DNA of 33,706 nt from Lachnospiraceae bacterium. Lineage in GTDB: Bacteria; Bacillota; Clostridia; Lachnospirales; Lachnospiraceae. Both the position numbers and the translations under genes were made by a program. The notes under the pieces were generated by a model. That model saw only the letters and a program-made list of their open reading frames with translations, was not told where the DNA came from and made no database searches. How positions within the stretch are numbered: position 1 is the first letter of the stretch; each line of letters starts with the position of its first letter. The DNA is taken from positions 1-33,706 of the forward strand of contig JAFSKG010000040.1 in assembly GCA_017449075.1 (NCBI GenBank). The letters run 5' to 3'. Of the stretch, positions 7,428-15,681 are shown in pieces.

Positions 7428-8187
7428 TTTCTTCTACCCCCAAATAAGCTTCTATAACCTTTGGGTTATTTTGAATTTCATCAGGATTTCCTTTTGCAAT
7501 AAGTTTTCCAAAATCTATAACATAGATTCTTTCAGAAATATCCATGACCAAATCCATATGATGTTCTATAAGTAATATAGTGAGCCCAAACTCATCTCTT
7601 ATTTTTTTGATGTAAGCCGTGAGTTCTTTAGTCTCATGAGGATTCATTCCTGCTGCAGGCTCATCAAGCAAAAGAAGTGTAGGTTTTGTCGCAAGAGCTC
7701 TTGCTATCTCAAGACGTCTTTGTATACCATATGGAAGACTTGATGCAATGTCATATCTATACTTATATAAATCCTGAGACTCAAGAAGTGCTTTAACCTC
7801 TTCTCTCATTGCCAACTCTTGTTTATAATTTATACGAAGCGCGCTGGTAAAGATATTGTCATTATATCTTAGATGAACTGCTATCAAAACATTTTCAAAC
7901 ACAGAAAGATTTTTGAAAAGTCTAATGTTTTGGAATGTCCTTGCAATTCCTCTCTTAGTTATCTCTTCTGGGTCCTTATTGATTATAGACTGTCCAAGAT
8001 ACTCTATATTTCCACTTGTAGGAGTATAAATTCCAGTTATACAGTTAAATGCCGTAGTCTTTCCTGCACCATTTGGTCCTATAATAGCAACTATCTCTCC
8101 CTTATTTACTTCTAAGTTTAATGAATCTATAGCTCTTAGTCCGCCAAATTGAATTGACATATCGGTTAGCTTAAGTATATTTTCCAT
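7420..8187 (-). CDS. livG: Branched-chain amino acid ABC transporter ATPase LivG
   Basis: 255 residues. Walker A is GPNGAGKTT (about residues 37-45), Walker B LLLLDEPAAGMNPHE and the H-loop LLIEHHMD. The signature region reads LPYGIQRRLEIARAL, a common LivG variant of LSGGQ. The ATG shares one base with the livM stop (TAATG), indicating translational coupling. It pairs with LivF to energise the LivHM channel. Confidence 0.95.
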   Translation of the reverse strand: MENILKLTDMSIQFGGLRAIDSLNLEVNKGEIVAIIGPNGAGKTTAFNCITGIYTPTSGNIEYLGQSIINKDPEEITKRGIARTFQNIRLFKNLSVFENVLIAVHLRYNDNIFTSALRINYKQELAMREEVKALLESQDLYKYRYDIASSLPYGIQRRLEIARALATKPTLLLLDEPAAGMNPHETKELTAYIKKIRDEFGLTILLIEHHMDLVMDISERIYVIDFGKLIAKGNPDEIQNNPKVIEAYLGVEENA

Positions 8188-9287
8188 TATACTGCACCTC
8201 CCTCGTCAATATTTTGTTCTTCTTTTTTTCGGCTGTATTTCTTCATGCCTTTTATGGATAATTCTTTTCCACCAAGAAGTCCTTTTCTAAAGAAGAGAAC
8301 TACAACCATAAGCAAGATCGAAAATATTACCATTCTAAAGCCAGGCTTAAATAGTGGTATCTCAGTTCCTGCAACAACAAGTGGCTCATCAAAGAATCTC
8401 AAAATCTCTTTACCAGCTGTAACAAAGAATGCTCCAACAATAGAACCAGTAATCGAACCTATACCGCCAAGAACAACTATAAGTAATATGTCATACGTAA
8501 GAGTAATTTGGAAAGTCTTGCTGTCTATAGATCTCATAAACATAGCAAGTAATCCACCTCCAACTCCTGTAAAGAACGACGATACAACAAATGATAATTC
8601 TTTAGTCTTAAATATATTTATACCAACTGACCTTGCTGCAATCTCATCTTCTCTAATAGCTTTAAAATCTCTACCAGTAGATGAATTTATAATTAGCACC
8701 ATGAGAACTATACATATGAGAGAAAAAGCAAAACACTCTACAGAACTCTTAAATCCCGGAATTGATTTTAACCCGTATGAGCCATTTGTAATTTTATCCA
8801 TCATAGGAGAAGCAATAACCGCTCTTATAATTTCAGAGAAACCAAGGGTTGCTATTGCAAGATAGTCGCTCTTTAGTTTTAACACTGGTATTCCTATGAG
8901 TGCTGCAAATAATGCTGCAACAAGTCCGCCAAGAATTAGCGCCACAGGAATTGGAACAACGGCATTTTCAAGTGCAGGTAATATTCCATTCATATAGTAG
9001 ACATTTGGTCTTGATGCTACAGGTATAGTAAGTATCGCTGTCGTATATGCACCGAGCGCCATAAAGCCTGCTTGTCCAAGTGAGAAAAGACCTGTGAAAC
9101 CCGTCACTATATTCATAGATAGTGCAACAACTGCATAGACAAGCGATTTCTCTATAATTGAAATTGCATAATTATATTCAAACTTATTCATATCTAAAAA
9201 TGCAAGTATTATCACGCTCACGACAACTATTGCAAGATATATAAGAAGGTCTACATTTATTTTATCTTTAAATTTTAATTTGTTCAT
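8187..9287 (-). CDS. livM: Branched-chain amino acid ABC transporter permease LivM
   Basis: About 366 residues with eight or more hydrophobic segments. The motif NIVTGFTGLFSLGQAGFMALGAY near residues 60-85 and the EAA-like loop SVGINIFKTKELSFVVSSFFTGVGGGL are typical of LivM. The C terminus is a basic cytoplasmic tail. I place the start at the ATG at 9287, 6 nt after AAGGAGG; a further ATG and a TTG sit immediately upstream. It starts about a dozen bases after livH. Confidence 0.95.
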   Translation of the reverse strand: MNKLKFKDKINVDLLIYLAIVVVSVIILAFLDMNKFEYNYAISIIEKSLVYAVVALSMNIVTGFTGLFSLGQAGFMALGAYTTAILTIPVASRPNVYYMNGILPALENAVVPIPVALILGGLVAALFAALIGIPVLKLKSDYLAIATLGFSEIIRAVIASPMMDKITNGSYGLKSIPGFKSSVECFAFSLICIVLMVLIINSSTGRDFKAIREDEIAARSVGINIFKTKELSFVVSSFFTGVGGGLLAMFMRSIDSKTFQITLTYDILLIVVLGGIGSITGSIVGAFFVTAGKEILRFFDEPLVVAGTEIPLFKPGFRMVIFSILLMVVVLFFRKGLLGGKELSIKGMKKYSRKKEEQNIDEGGAV

Positions 9288-9298
9288 CATCAACCTCC

Positions 9299-10180
9299 TT
9301 ACACCTTATCTATATTCTTTTCGCCAAAAAGTCCAGTAGGTCTTATGAGAAGCATTACAATCAAAACTATAAATGTAAATGCATCTGAAAATGTTGAAAG
9401 CCCTATAGCTTTTATAACTGTCTCGCAAATGCCAATGAAAAATCCACCTACAAGTGCTCCAGGTATAGAACCTATGCCACCAAATACTGCAGCAACGAAA
9501 CACTTAAGTCCAGGAAGTGAACCTGAAAATGGGAACACTGTCATACGATCTGTGAAATATAATATTGATCCAACTGCAGCAAGTAAACTTCCGATTGCAA
9601 ATGTGAATGAAATTACTTGGTTTAATTTTATACCCATAAGGCTTGCTGCCTCATAGTCTCTTGACACTGCTCTCATAGCCATTCCAATTTTAGTTCTATT
9701 TACAAGCCAGAGTAAGAGCACAACAAGTAAAATTGTAATAATAGGAGTAAGTATAGTAACAAGCGAAGTAGAAATATCTCCTATCTTAATAACTTGCTTT
9801 AGTCCAGGAATAGCTGGATATGCTTTTGGAAGTGCAGTAAAAAGGTATGTTGCAAGATTTTGTAAAAGATATGATACTCCAATCGCAGAAATCATAACTG
9901 ACATTCTTGGTGCCTGTCTCAAAGGACTATAGGCAAACTTCTCAATCAAGATGCCAAGAACAGTTGTGCCAACGAGTGTCACTACTATAGCTACTGGAAA
10001 CGGCATAACTGCAAATGAGAATATCATAAAATATCCAGCGACCATAAATATATCGCCATGTGCAAAGTTAATTAATCTCAAAATGCCGTAAACTAAAGTA
10101 TAACCAATGGCAATAAGTGCATAGCACCCTCCCACTGATATACCAGTAAGTGCATGTTGTAATAATTGATTTATATTCAT
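9299..10180 (-). CDS. livH: Branched-chain amino acid ABC transporter permease LivH
   Basis: 293 residues, highly hydrophobic. GGCYALIAIGYTLVYGILRLINFAHGDIFM (about residues 17-46) is the family hallmark, and SRDYEAASLMGIKLNQVISFTFAIGS is the loop that contacts the ATPases. It forms the membrane channel with LivM. The 133 bp separating it from livJ contain a strong palindrome. Confidence 0.95.
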   Translation of the reverse strand: MNINQLLQHALTGISVGGCYALIAIGYTLVYGILRLINFAHGDIFMVAGYFMIFSFAVMPFPVAIVVTLVGTTVLGILIEKFAYSPLRQAPRMSVMISAIGVSYLLQNLATYLFTALPKAYPAIPGLKQVIKIGDISTSLVTILTPIITILLVVLLLWLVNRTKIGMAMRAVSRDYEAASLMGIKLNQVISFTFAIGSLLAAVGSILYFTDRMTVFPFSGSLPGLKCFVAAVFGGIGSIPGALVGGFFIGICETVIKAIGLSTFSDAFTFIVLIVMLLIRPTGLFGEKNIDKV

Positions 10181-10200
10181 TCTGTAACCCCTATAATTTT

Positions 10201-10229
10201 AGTAGGGGCGGATACTATCCGCCCCTACT
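10201..10229. repeat. Perfect GTAGGGGCG palindrome between livJ and livH
   Basis: AGTAGGGGCGGAT, three loop bases, then ATCCGCCCCTACT: a 13-bp perfect stem. No convincing T-run follows on the minus strand. It would form a stable hairpin in the livJ-livH mRNA and could cause partial termination or protect the livJ message. Confidence 0.85.
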
Positions 10230-10313
10230 AAAAATAATAATCTATATTAACTTCTATCAATTCTTTAGCAGATTTATGCTACTTAATATTGTACAAAAGT
10301 TAATCTCATAAAT

Positions 10314-11510
10314 TTAATTAATTCTTACTACTTCCTTAAATACGAATTTACCATTTTCAACTTCTTTTACATATGCTGCATTTTTATTTGCATCACCATC
10401 AGAATTGAAACTAATGTCTCCAGTAACTCCAGTAAATGAAAGTTTTGTAAGTGCTTCTCTTATAGCATTTCCATCTGTGCTACCTGCTGCCTCTATAGCC
10501 TTAAATATAGCGAGATATGCATCATATCCAAGTGCAGAAACTGCTGGGATATCTTTTGGTTGTCCGATAGATACAAGGTAATTAGAGAAACCATTTACTG
10601 TGCCATTTCCATTTAAGAATATAGCTTCTTCGCCAGTAGCCTTTTCTGGGTCTGCCTCATAGAATGTAGTTACAACTGCACCCTCAGCAGCCCCGTGAGC
10701 ATTCTCTATAATTGTTCCATTTTCCCAAGTGTCTCCTGCGCCGATTTGGCAATCTATTCCAAGTTCTCTTGCTTGAGAAAGGATAAGTGGTGCAGTAGCT
10801 ATAGATGATGGGGCAAATATAAATTGTGGATTTAAAGCTTTAATATTTGTAAGTATTGCCTTGAAGTCTTGCTCGTTTGTTTGGAACTTTTCTTGAGCAA
10901 CAACATCAATACCATTTTTTTCACATGCTTTTACAAAGAAATTACCAAGACCCTCTGAGTAGTCATCACCAAGTTGAGTAATAACAGCAACTCTGCTATA
11001 TCCATGATTCTTGCAGTATGATGACATAACTGTTCCTTGGAATGGGTCTAAGAAACAAGTTCTGAAATAATACTCATTTCCATTTGTAACTTGTGGATTT
11101 GTGCAAGAGCAACCCATAGCAGGTATCTTAGCTTCTTTAAAATATTCACCAGCTGCTATAGAAACGCCTGAACCGTAAGATCCACAAACAGCTACAACTT
11201 TTTCAGCGATGAGTTTTTGAGCTGCATTAACTGCTTCAGTCTTATCTGATTTATTATCTACTTCAAATAATTCTACCTTGTATTCTTCGCCGCCTATATT
11301 TACTTTATTGTAAATCATATTGGCATAACGAATACCATAAACTTCTTGGATACCGCCACCACCATTTTCACCAGTCTGTGGTTCAAATACTCCAATCTTA
11401 ATTACTTTTTCTCCACTTGCAGATGTTGTAGATTGAGATTTATTTCCTCCACAAGCAACAAGTGATAATGCAAGAACTCCTGCAAGCAATATTGTTAAAA
11501 TTTTTTTCAT
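10314..11510 (-). CDS. livJ: Branched-chain amino acid-binding lipoprotein LivJ/LivK type
   Basis: About 398 residues. MKKILTILLAGVLALSLVAC is a lipoprotein signal with lipobox LVAC. The mature part is a type I periplasmic-binding fold (Peripla_BP_6): IKIGVFEPQTGENGGGG, then VAVCGSYGSGVSIAAGEYFKEAKIPAMGCSCTNP and YFRTCFLDPFQGTVMSSY. It captures branched-chain or related amino acids for LivHMGF. An upstream in-frame start would add 35 residues, but GGAGGGA lies 8 nt before the ATG at 11510 and the signal peptide begins there. Promoter at 11588-11615. Confidence 0.93.
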   Translation of the reverse strand: MKKILTILLAGVLALSLVACGGNKSQSTTSASGEKVIKIGVFEPQTGENGGGGIQEVYGIRYANMIYNKVNIGGEEYKVELFEVDNKSDKTEAVNAAQKLIAEKVVAVCGSYGSGVSIAAGEYFKEAKIPAMGCSCTNPQVTNGNEYYFRTCFLDPFQGTVMSSYCKNHGYSRVAVITQLGDDYSEGLGNFFVKACEKNGIDVVAQEKFQTNEQDFKAILTNIKALNPQFIFAPSSIATAPLILSQARELGIDCQIGAGDTWENGTIIENAHGAAEGAVVTTFYEADPEKATGEEAIFLNGNGTVNGFSNYLVSIGQPKDIPAVSALGYDAYLAIFKAIEAAGSTDGNAIREALTKLSFTGVTGDISFNSDGDANKNAAYVKEVENGKFVFKEVVRIN

Positions 11511-11587
11511 AATAATTCCCTCCGAATATATTTGCCACACTATGTTCGCCACTAGTGGACAAATGTTAGTTATAAACTTACATACAT

Positions 11588-11615
11588 ATTTTATCACATC
11601 TACAAGTTTTTGCAA
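11588..11615 (-). promoter_or_regulatory. Promoter of the liv operon
   Basis: TTGCAA (11615-11610), 16 bp, TAAAAT (11593-11588) on the minus strand, about 75 bp before the livJ start. No T-box or riboswitch fold was recognised in the leader. Confidence 0.6.
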
Positions 11616-11629
11616 CTACTTTTTTATGC

Positions 11630-11664
11630 AAAAAAATACGGCCATAACCTAGTTATGACCGTAT
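11630..11664 (-). terminator. Terminator after the TrpX-like gene
   Basis: On the minus strand TACGGTCATAAC, a 3-nt loop and GTTATGGCCGTA form a 12-bp stem with one G-T pair, followed by a T-run. It separates the RNase Y transcript from the liv promoter. Confidence 0.9.
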
Positions 11665-11671
11665 AATTATT

Positions 11672-12592
11672 CTAATTTACTTTAAAATCAACTTTTACAG
11701 TCTTTACATCACTGACCTTCTTGCCGTCTACAAGTATTTCTTTAGCAAGCTCTGCTGCCTTTTCTCCTACAAGTCTATAATCTCTTTCTACTGCCACTTC
11801 AGCTCCAGCACCCTTATGAGTTGTTCCCATTCCGAAGACTTCCTTGTTTGCGGCTTTAGCAGCATCTACAACTTCTTTTGCTTTACTGTCAACTATATTA
11901 TCAGGTATGAGCGTGATTGCATCAACCTTTGGCAATATATTTTTTAGTGCAGCATTCACATCATCTGATTTATTGATAGCGACTGTGTAAATGTCTATAC
12001 CATAACTTGTTGCATAAAATTTAAAGTAGTCTATGAAAAACTCTGAAAGACTATTCCCTGATGTATAGATAATTCCAAGCCTCTTTACATCGGTGTAATT
12101 CTTCTGTATAAAATCAAGTTGCTCTTCAAAAAGTTGTGAGTCTATAACACCAGTTAAATTTGATTTTGGGTTACCCTCTGCATCGCAGTACCCAAGTCTC
12201 TCTGCATTTGACACTGCAAGGAATACTATGGGTGTCTTATCAAAATTTTTCTTAATTGCTTCTGTGGCTGTCGTACCAATCGTAACTAATAAATCTGGTT
12301 TCTTCTCTTTAAATGCATCTGCGATTTGTTTTGCATAACTCTCGTTACCCTTTGCATTTTCGTAGTGGTAAGTGACATTTATATCTTCCACAAGTCCCAA
12401 GTCTTTAAGTCCTACTACAAAACCTTTACGCATAGCATCAAATTCAGCATTCTCTACGCTTGAGCTTATACAAATATTATAATTCTTGCTTACATCAAAT
12501 GTCTTGGTGCCGACTTTTGTTTCTTTCTTGCCGCAGCTGAAAGTAATAATAACTAGTGCTGCAACAGTTATAATTGAAAACATTTTTTTCAT
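11672..12592 (-). CDS. ABC substrate-binding lipoprotein, TrpX-like (ABC_sub_bind family)
   Basis: About 306 residues. The signal peptide MKKMFSIITVAALVIITFSC ends in a probable lipobox cysteine. The mature protein fits the ABC_sub_bind family: CISSSVENAEFDAMRKGFVVGLKDLG, KPDLLVTIGTTATEAI, TPIVFLAVSNAERLG and GAGAEVAVERDYRLVGEKAAELA. Relatives bind aromatic amino acids or other small ligands. No permease or ATPase gene adjoins it. The ATG at 12592 is preferred because GAAGGAG lies 7 nt before it; nine in-frame codons further up are translated palindromic repeat (MLAEPEGAY). It follows RNase Y and probably shares its transcript. Confidence 0.85.
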   Translation of the reverse strand: MKKMFSIITVAALVIITFSCGKKETKVGTKTFDVSKNYNICISSSVENAEFDAMRKGFVVGLKDLGLVEDINVTYHYENAKGNESYAKQIADAFKEKKPDLLVTIGTTATEAIKKNFDKTPIVFLAVSNAERLGYCDAEGNPKSNLTGVIDSQLFEEQLDFIQKNYTDVKRLGIIYTSGNSLSEFFIDYFKFYATSYGIDIYTVAINKSDDVNAALKNILPKVDAITLIPDNIVDSKAKEVVDAAKAANKEVFGMGTTHKGAGAEVAVERDYRLVGEKAAELAKEILVDGKKVSDVKTVKVDFKVN

Positions 12593-12603
12593 ATATGCTC
12601 CTT

Positions 12604-12658
12604 CGGGCTCTGCAAGCATTCGCCCCTACAAAATAGAGCGGATTATATCCGCCCATAC
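12604..12658 (-). repeat. Two GTAGGGGCG-family repeats between rny and the TrpX-like gene
   Basis: A GGGCGGATA-TAATCCGCTC hairpin (12658-12636) is followed by GTAGGGGCGAATGCTTGCAG and AGCCCG (12629-12604). The second copy ends directly at the GAAGGAG ribosome site of the downstream gene. Confidence 0.85.
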
Positions 12659-12659
12659 G

Positions 12660-14210
12660 TTATTTCGCTAGCTCTTGTGCACGAGTTTCACGAATTACAT
12701 TTACTTTGATAGTTCCTGGATACTTAACCTGCTCTTCAATCTGCTTAGCTATAGCGTGTGCCATTATAGTCATATCGTCTTCAGAAACTTTCTCAGGTAT
12801 AACCATGATACGAACTTCTCTTCCAGCTTGAACTGCATAAGCCTTATCAACACCTTCATAACTATTAGTTATATCTTCTAATTGTTTAATTCTCTGAGTG
12901 TAAGTCTCAAGTATTTCTCTTCTTGCACCTGGACGAGCAGCCGACATAGCATCTGCTGCACCTACTATAAACGCAATCGGACATTTTGGCTCTGTGTCTC
13001 CATGATGTGACTCTATAGCATTTAATACTTCAAACGACTCTTTATATTTCTTACAAATATCAAGACCTATCTGAACGTGTGTTCCCTCTACTTCATGGTC
13101 AATTGATTTTCCGATATCATGTAAAAGTCCTGCGCGCTTTGCAAGTTGAACATTTTCTCCAAGCTCTGATGCCATAATTCCAGAAAGTGTTGCAACTTCT
13201 ATACTGTGAACCAAAGCATTTTGCCCATAAGATGTTCTATAGTGCATTCTTCCAAGAAGTTTTATAATCTCAGGATTAAGTCCATGAATGCCAAGTTTCA
13301 AAACTGCTTCTTCGCCCTTTTGCTTTATAACTTGGTCAACTTCTTTTGTAGACTTCTCTACAAGTTCTTCTATACGAGTTGGATGAATTCTTCCATCAAG
13401 GACTAATTTTTCAAGTGAAAGTCTTGCTATCTCACGGCGAACTGGATCAAAGCAAGAAAGAACTACTGTATCCGGAGTATCATCAATTACTACTTCAACT
13501 CCTGTGAGTTGTTCTATAGATCTTATGTTTCTACCTTCACGACCTATGATACGACCTTTCATCTCATCATTTGGAAGTGATACAGTTGATACAGTCGCAT
13601 AAGATACATTTTCCATAGCACACTTTTGCAATGTCTCAAGGACTAAGTTCTTAGCATTTTTCTCTGCCTCATCTTTTGCAATTTGTTCTTGTTCTTTTAT
13701 ATAAAGTGCTGTGTCTCTCTTTATGTCATCTTTAACTGCATTAAAGAGTTCTGTCTTAGCCTGATCTCTTGTGTAACCAGATATTCTTTCAAGTTCTTTC
13801 ACTCTCTGTTCATTTAACTGATTTACAAGATTTTGTTTTTCAGCAATCTCTTTTTCTTTTTGCTCGATAACTTTTTCTTTTTGCTCAAGTTGCTCTAATT
13901 TCTTTTCAGATAACTCGTCTCTCTTAAGAGCTCTATTCTCTATCTCAGCAACTTCTTTTCTTCTCTCTCTTAACTCATTTTCAAGTTCTGTCTTTTGCTT
14001 TAATATTTCTTCTTTTGCTTCAAGTAAAGCATTAACCTTTGTGCTCTCGGCCTTCTTAATAGCTTCGTCTAATAAAGTTCTAGCCTTGTTCTCGGCTGAA
14101 CCAATCTTTTCTAGTGCTGTTTTTTTCTCTATAGTTTTACCAGCATTAAATGCTAAAAATGCTGCAATGACAACAACTACTAAGGAGCCGATGATTATTC
14201 CTACTACCAT
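12660..14210 (-). CDS. rny: Ribonuclease Y
   Basis: 516 residues, standard RNase Y length. Order: N-terminal membrane anchor (about 1-25), long Glu/Lys-rich coiled coil (about 30-190), KH domain with GRIIGREGRNIRSIE (about 215-230), and HD domain with HSIEVATLSG, LLHDIGKSIDHEVEGTH (about 335-385). It is a membrane-bound endoribonuclease that starts mRNA decay in Gram-positive bacteria. The ribosome site is AAAGGAGATGAG, and a strong promoter lies at 14261-14289. RNase J is also encoded in this window. Confidence 0.97.
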   Translation of the reverse strand: MVVGIIIGSLVVVVIAAFLAFNAGKTIEKKTALEKIGSAENKARTLLDEAIKKAESTKVNALLEAKEEILKQKTELENELRERRKEVAEIENRALKRDELSEKKLEQLEQKEKVIEQKEKEIAEKQNLVNQLNEQRVKELERISGYTRDQAKTELFNAVKDDIKRDTALYIKEQEQIAKDEAEKNAKNLVLETLQKCAMENVSYATVSTVSLPNDEMKGRIIGREGRNIRSIEQLTGVEVVIDDTPDTVVLSCFDPVRREIARLSLEKLVLDGRIHPTRIEELVEKSTKEVDQVIKQKGEEAVLKLGIHGLNPEIIKLLGRMHYRTSYGQNALVHSIEVATLSGIMASELGENVQLAKRAGLLHDIGKSIDHEVEGTHVQIGLDICKKYKESFEVLNAIESHHGDTEPKCPIAFIVGAADAMSAARPGARREILETYTQRIKQLEDITNSYEGVDKAYAVQAGREVRIMVIPEKVSEDDMTIMAHAIAKQIEEQVKYPGTIKVNVIRETRAQELAK

Positions 14211-14260
14211 AATCTCTCATCTCCTTTATATAATTATAAACGTGTTTCCACGACCATACT

Positions 14261-14289
14261 ATTATAGAATAATCTATATTAAAATGCAA
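14261..14289 (-). promoter_or_regulatory. Promoter of rny
   Basis: TTGCAT (14289-14284), 17 bp, TATAAT (14266-14261) on the minus strand, immediately after the tRNA terminator. Confidence 0.75.
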
Positions 14290-14294
14290 GAAAT

Positions 14295-14321
14295 AAAAAA
14301 ACCGCGTATAACACGGTTTTT
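14295..14321 (-). terminator. Terminator of the tRNA operon
   Basis: On the minus strand AAAAACCGTG-TTATA-CGCGGTTTTTTT forms a stem with one G-T pair, flanked by A and T runs, just after tRNA-Met. Confidence 0.85.
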
Positions 14322-14325
14322 AAAG

Positions 14326-14399
14326 TGGAGGCTCAGGGACTCGAACCCGGGACCGATCGGTTATGAGCCGATTGCTCTAACCAACTGAGCTAAGCCTCC
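14326..14399 (-). tRNA. tRNA with CAT anticodon (Met or Ile2)
   Basis: The 74-nt cloverleaf has acceptor GGAGGCT/AGCCTCC, D-arm TAGCTCAGTTGGTTAGAGC, anticodon stem ATCGG/CCGAT with loop CTCATAA, and T-arm GGTTCGAGTCC. The discriminator is A and CCA is not encoded. The CAT anticodon reads Met, or Ile (AUA) if modified to lysidine; sequence alone does not settle which. It lacks the usual initiator-tRNA start CGCGGGG. Confidence 0.93.
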
Positions 14400-14425
14400 A
14401 TATTGTTGGTCTACCGCTTTAAAAA

Positions 14426-14498
14426 AGCTGGTAGGCGGACTTGAACCGTCAACCTACTGATTACAAATCAGTTGCTCTACCGATTGAGCTATACCAGC
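14426..14498 (-). tRNA. tRNA-Thr(TGT)
   Basis: The 73-nt cloverleaf has acceptor GCTGGTA/TACCAGC, D-arm TAGCTCAATCGGTAGAGC, anticodon stem CTGAT/ATCAG with loop TTGTA holding TGT, and T-arm GGTTCAAGTCC. CCA is not encoded. It is first in the two-tRNA transcription unit. Confidence 0.95.
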
Positions 14499-14515
14499 AT
14501 TTAAACAGCCTAATT

Positions 14516-14543
14516 ATTTTATCATAAATTAACTATTTGTCAA
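14516..14543 (-). promoter_or_regulatory. Promoter of the tRNA operon
   Basis: TTGACA (14543-14538), 16 bp, TAAAAT (14521-14516) on the minus strand, about 17 bp before tRNA-Thr. Confidence 0.7.
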
Positions 14544-14545
14544 GA

Positions 14546-14575
14546 TATTAAATGAGTGGCTAGATACCACTCATA
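14546..14575 (-). terminator. Likely terminator of the anti-sigma gene pair
   Basis: ATGAGTGG and CCACTCAT form a perfect 8-bp stem with a 7-nt loop. The trailing sequence is only TTTAATAT, so it is a weak intrinsic terminator. Confidence 0.55.
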
Positions 14576-14602
14576 AATATCGCAAAATTTAATCCGTACA
14601 AA

Positions 14603-14899
14603 CTACTCTATTGTCAATATGTCTACAAAACCTGTGATATTGAATACGTCCATTATAACATCACTTACATGGATAAGTTTCATAGAACCTACTTTAGACA
14701 TAGTCTTTTGAGTTGTGAGAAGAACTCTAAGTCCTGCTGATGATATATACTCAAGTTTCTCAAAATCAATTACTAAATCTTTTACACCTTCAATATTATC
14801 ATCAATTGCCTTAGAAAACTCTGGTGCAGTTACAGTATCAATTCTTCCTTCTGGAATAATAGTTAATTTTTCGCCTTCTTTGTTTACATTAATTGTCAT
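14603..14899 (-). CDS. STAS-domain anti-sigma factor antagonist
   Basis: 98 residues, a lone STAS domain like SpoIIAA/RsbV. EYISSAGLRVLL (about residues 50-61) carries the serine that the partner kinase phosphorylates in this family. The unphosphorylated form captures the anti-sigma kinase and frees a sigma factor or other target. GAAAGGAG precedes the ATG. It starts 18 bp after the kinase gene, forming a partner-switching pair. Confidence 0.9.
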   Translation of the reverse strand: MTINVNKEGEKLTIIPEGRIDTVTAPEFSKAIDDNIEGVKDLVIDFEKLEYISSAGLRVLLTTQKTMSKVGSMKLIHVSDVIMDVFNITGFVDILTIE

Positions 14900-14917
14900 T
14901 GTATTTTCTCCTTTCTT

Positions 14918-15322
14918 TTAAATATGTTTTTTAATTCTTAAAATATTATGGTTATCTTTATATTCGTATTCAACACTGTCCATACTCTTCTTGACCATAA
15001 ATATACCTAGGCCACCAATCTGTCTCTCTGTTACTGAAAGTGTCACATTTGGATCTTCTCTCTTAAGTGGGTCATAAGGTTTGCCATTATCCATAAATGT
15101 TATAATGACAGCCATTGGATTTTTTTGAACCTCAAATTTAACTGTTGCCTTTCCAATTTCTGGATTATAAGCATAGTTTGCAATATTTGAAAACAATTCG
15201 TCAATTGCAATATCAATCTCAGCTTTTGCTTTTGCAGGGCAATTTATTTTTTCAAGCTCTGCGTTTACAAATGCTGTAACTTTTTCAACATTTTCAATTA
15301 TAGCAGGAACTGTTATTTCCAT
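14918..15322 (-). CDS. RsbW/SpoIIAB-like anti-sigma serine kinase (HATPase_c_2)
   Basis: 134 residues. The GHKL ATP-binding boxes are visible: N-box DELFSNIANYAY (about 47-58), G1-like FMDNGKPYDP (about 90-99) and G2-like IGGLGIFMVKK (about 116-126). The family binds a sigma factor or another target and phosphorylates the STAS partner encoded next. No sigma factor gene adjoins it, so the target is unknown. The ribosome site is weak (AATAGG) but a good promoter lies at 15349-15377. Confidence 0.88.
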   Translation of the reverse strand: MEITVPAIIENVEKVTAFVNAELEKINCPAKAKAEIDIAIDELFSNIANYAYNPEIGKATVKFEVQKNPMAVIITFMDNGKPYDPLKREDPNVTLSVTERQIGGLGIFMVKKSMDSVEYEYKDNHNILRIKKHI

Positions 15323-15348
15323 TATTTGCTACCTATTATCGATTATTA

Positions 15349-15377
15349 ATTATAACATAGTAATTATTTACTTTCAA
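15349..15377 (-). promoter_or_regulatory. Promoter of the anti-sigma pair
   Basis: TTGAAA (15377-15372), 17 bp, TATAAT (15354-15349) on the minus strand. The -35 lies inside the end of the AtpZ-like gene. Confidence 0.7.
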
Positions 15378-15636
15378 TACTCTTCAAATGGCGTTTCATG
15401 AGCTCACTTTCCTTATTTTTGCTATTTTCCATTGAATTAAGGTAATTTTTGAGTATGGCATAGACATTTCTGATGCCGACTACAAGCCCAAGTATGACAA
15501 AAACGAGCATCAAGTCAACTTTCAAATATGTCTTTATTAGATACCCTACCGCCACAAGCATAAATATAGGCACAAGCATTGATATGCCAAGCTGTAACAC
15601 AAGAGTCCAAGATTTAAATACCTCTGATTTATACAT
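15364..15636 (-). CDS. AtpZ/AtpI-like small membrane protein
   Basis: 90 residues with two transmembrane helices: about 15-37 (LGISMLVPIFMLVAVGYLI) and 42-60 (LMLVFVILGLVVGIRNVY). The second ends in GIRNVYAILKNY, as in AtpZ/AtpI proteins, which help ATP synthase assembly or carry Mg2+/Ca2+. No ATP synthase genes are in the window, so the role is inferred from family likeness only. AAAGGGATT precedes the ATG. Confidence 0.7.
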   Translation of the reverse strand: MYKSEVFKSWTLVLQLGISMLVPIFMLVAVGYLIKTYLKVDLMLVFVILGLVVGIRNVYAILKNYLNSMENSKNKESELMKRHLKSIESK

Positions 15637-15655
15637 TCATAATCCCTTTATAAAT

Positions 15656-15679
15656 ACAAAAGGCGGTTCCCCGCCTTTA
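15656..15679 (-). terminator. Terminator after the secreted-protein gene
   Basis: AAAGGCGG-GGAA-CCGCCTTT on the minus strand, an 8-bp stem extended by T residues, directly after the stop codon at 15682. Confidence 0.9.
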
Positions 15680-15681
15680 TA

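Noticed and set aside
8245-8865. 206-codon plus-strand open frame
   Set aside because: It lies antisense inside livM, has no ribosome site, and its sequence has no family character; livM is unmistakable on the other strand.
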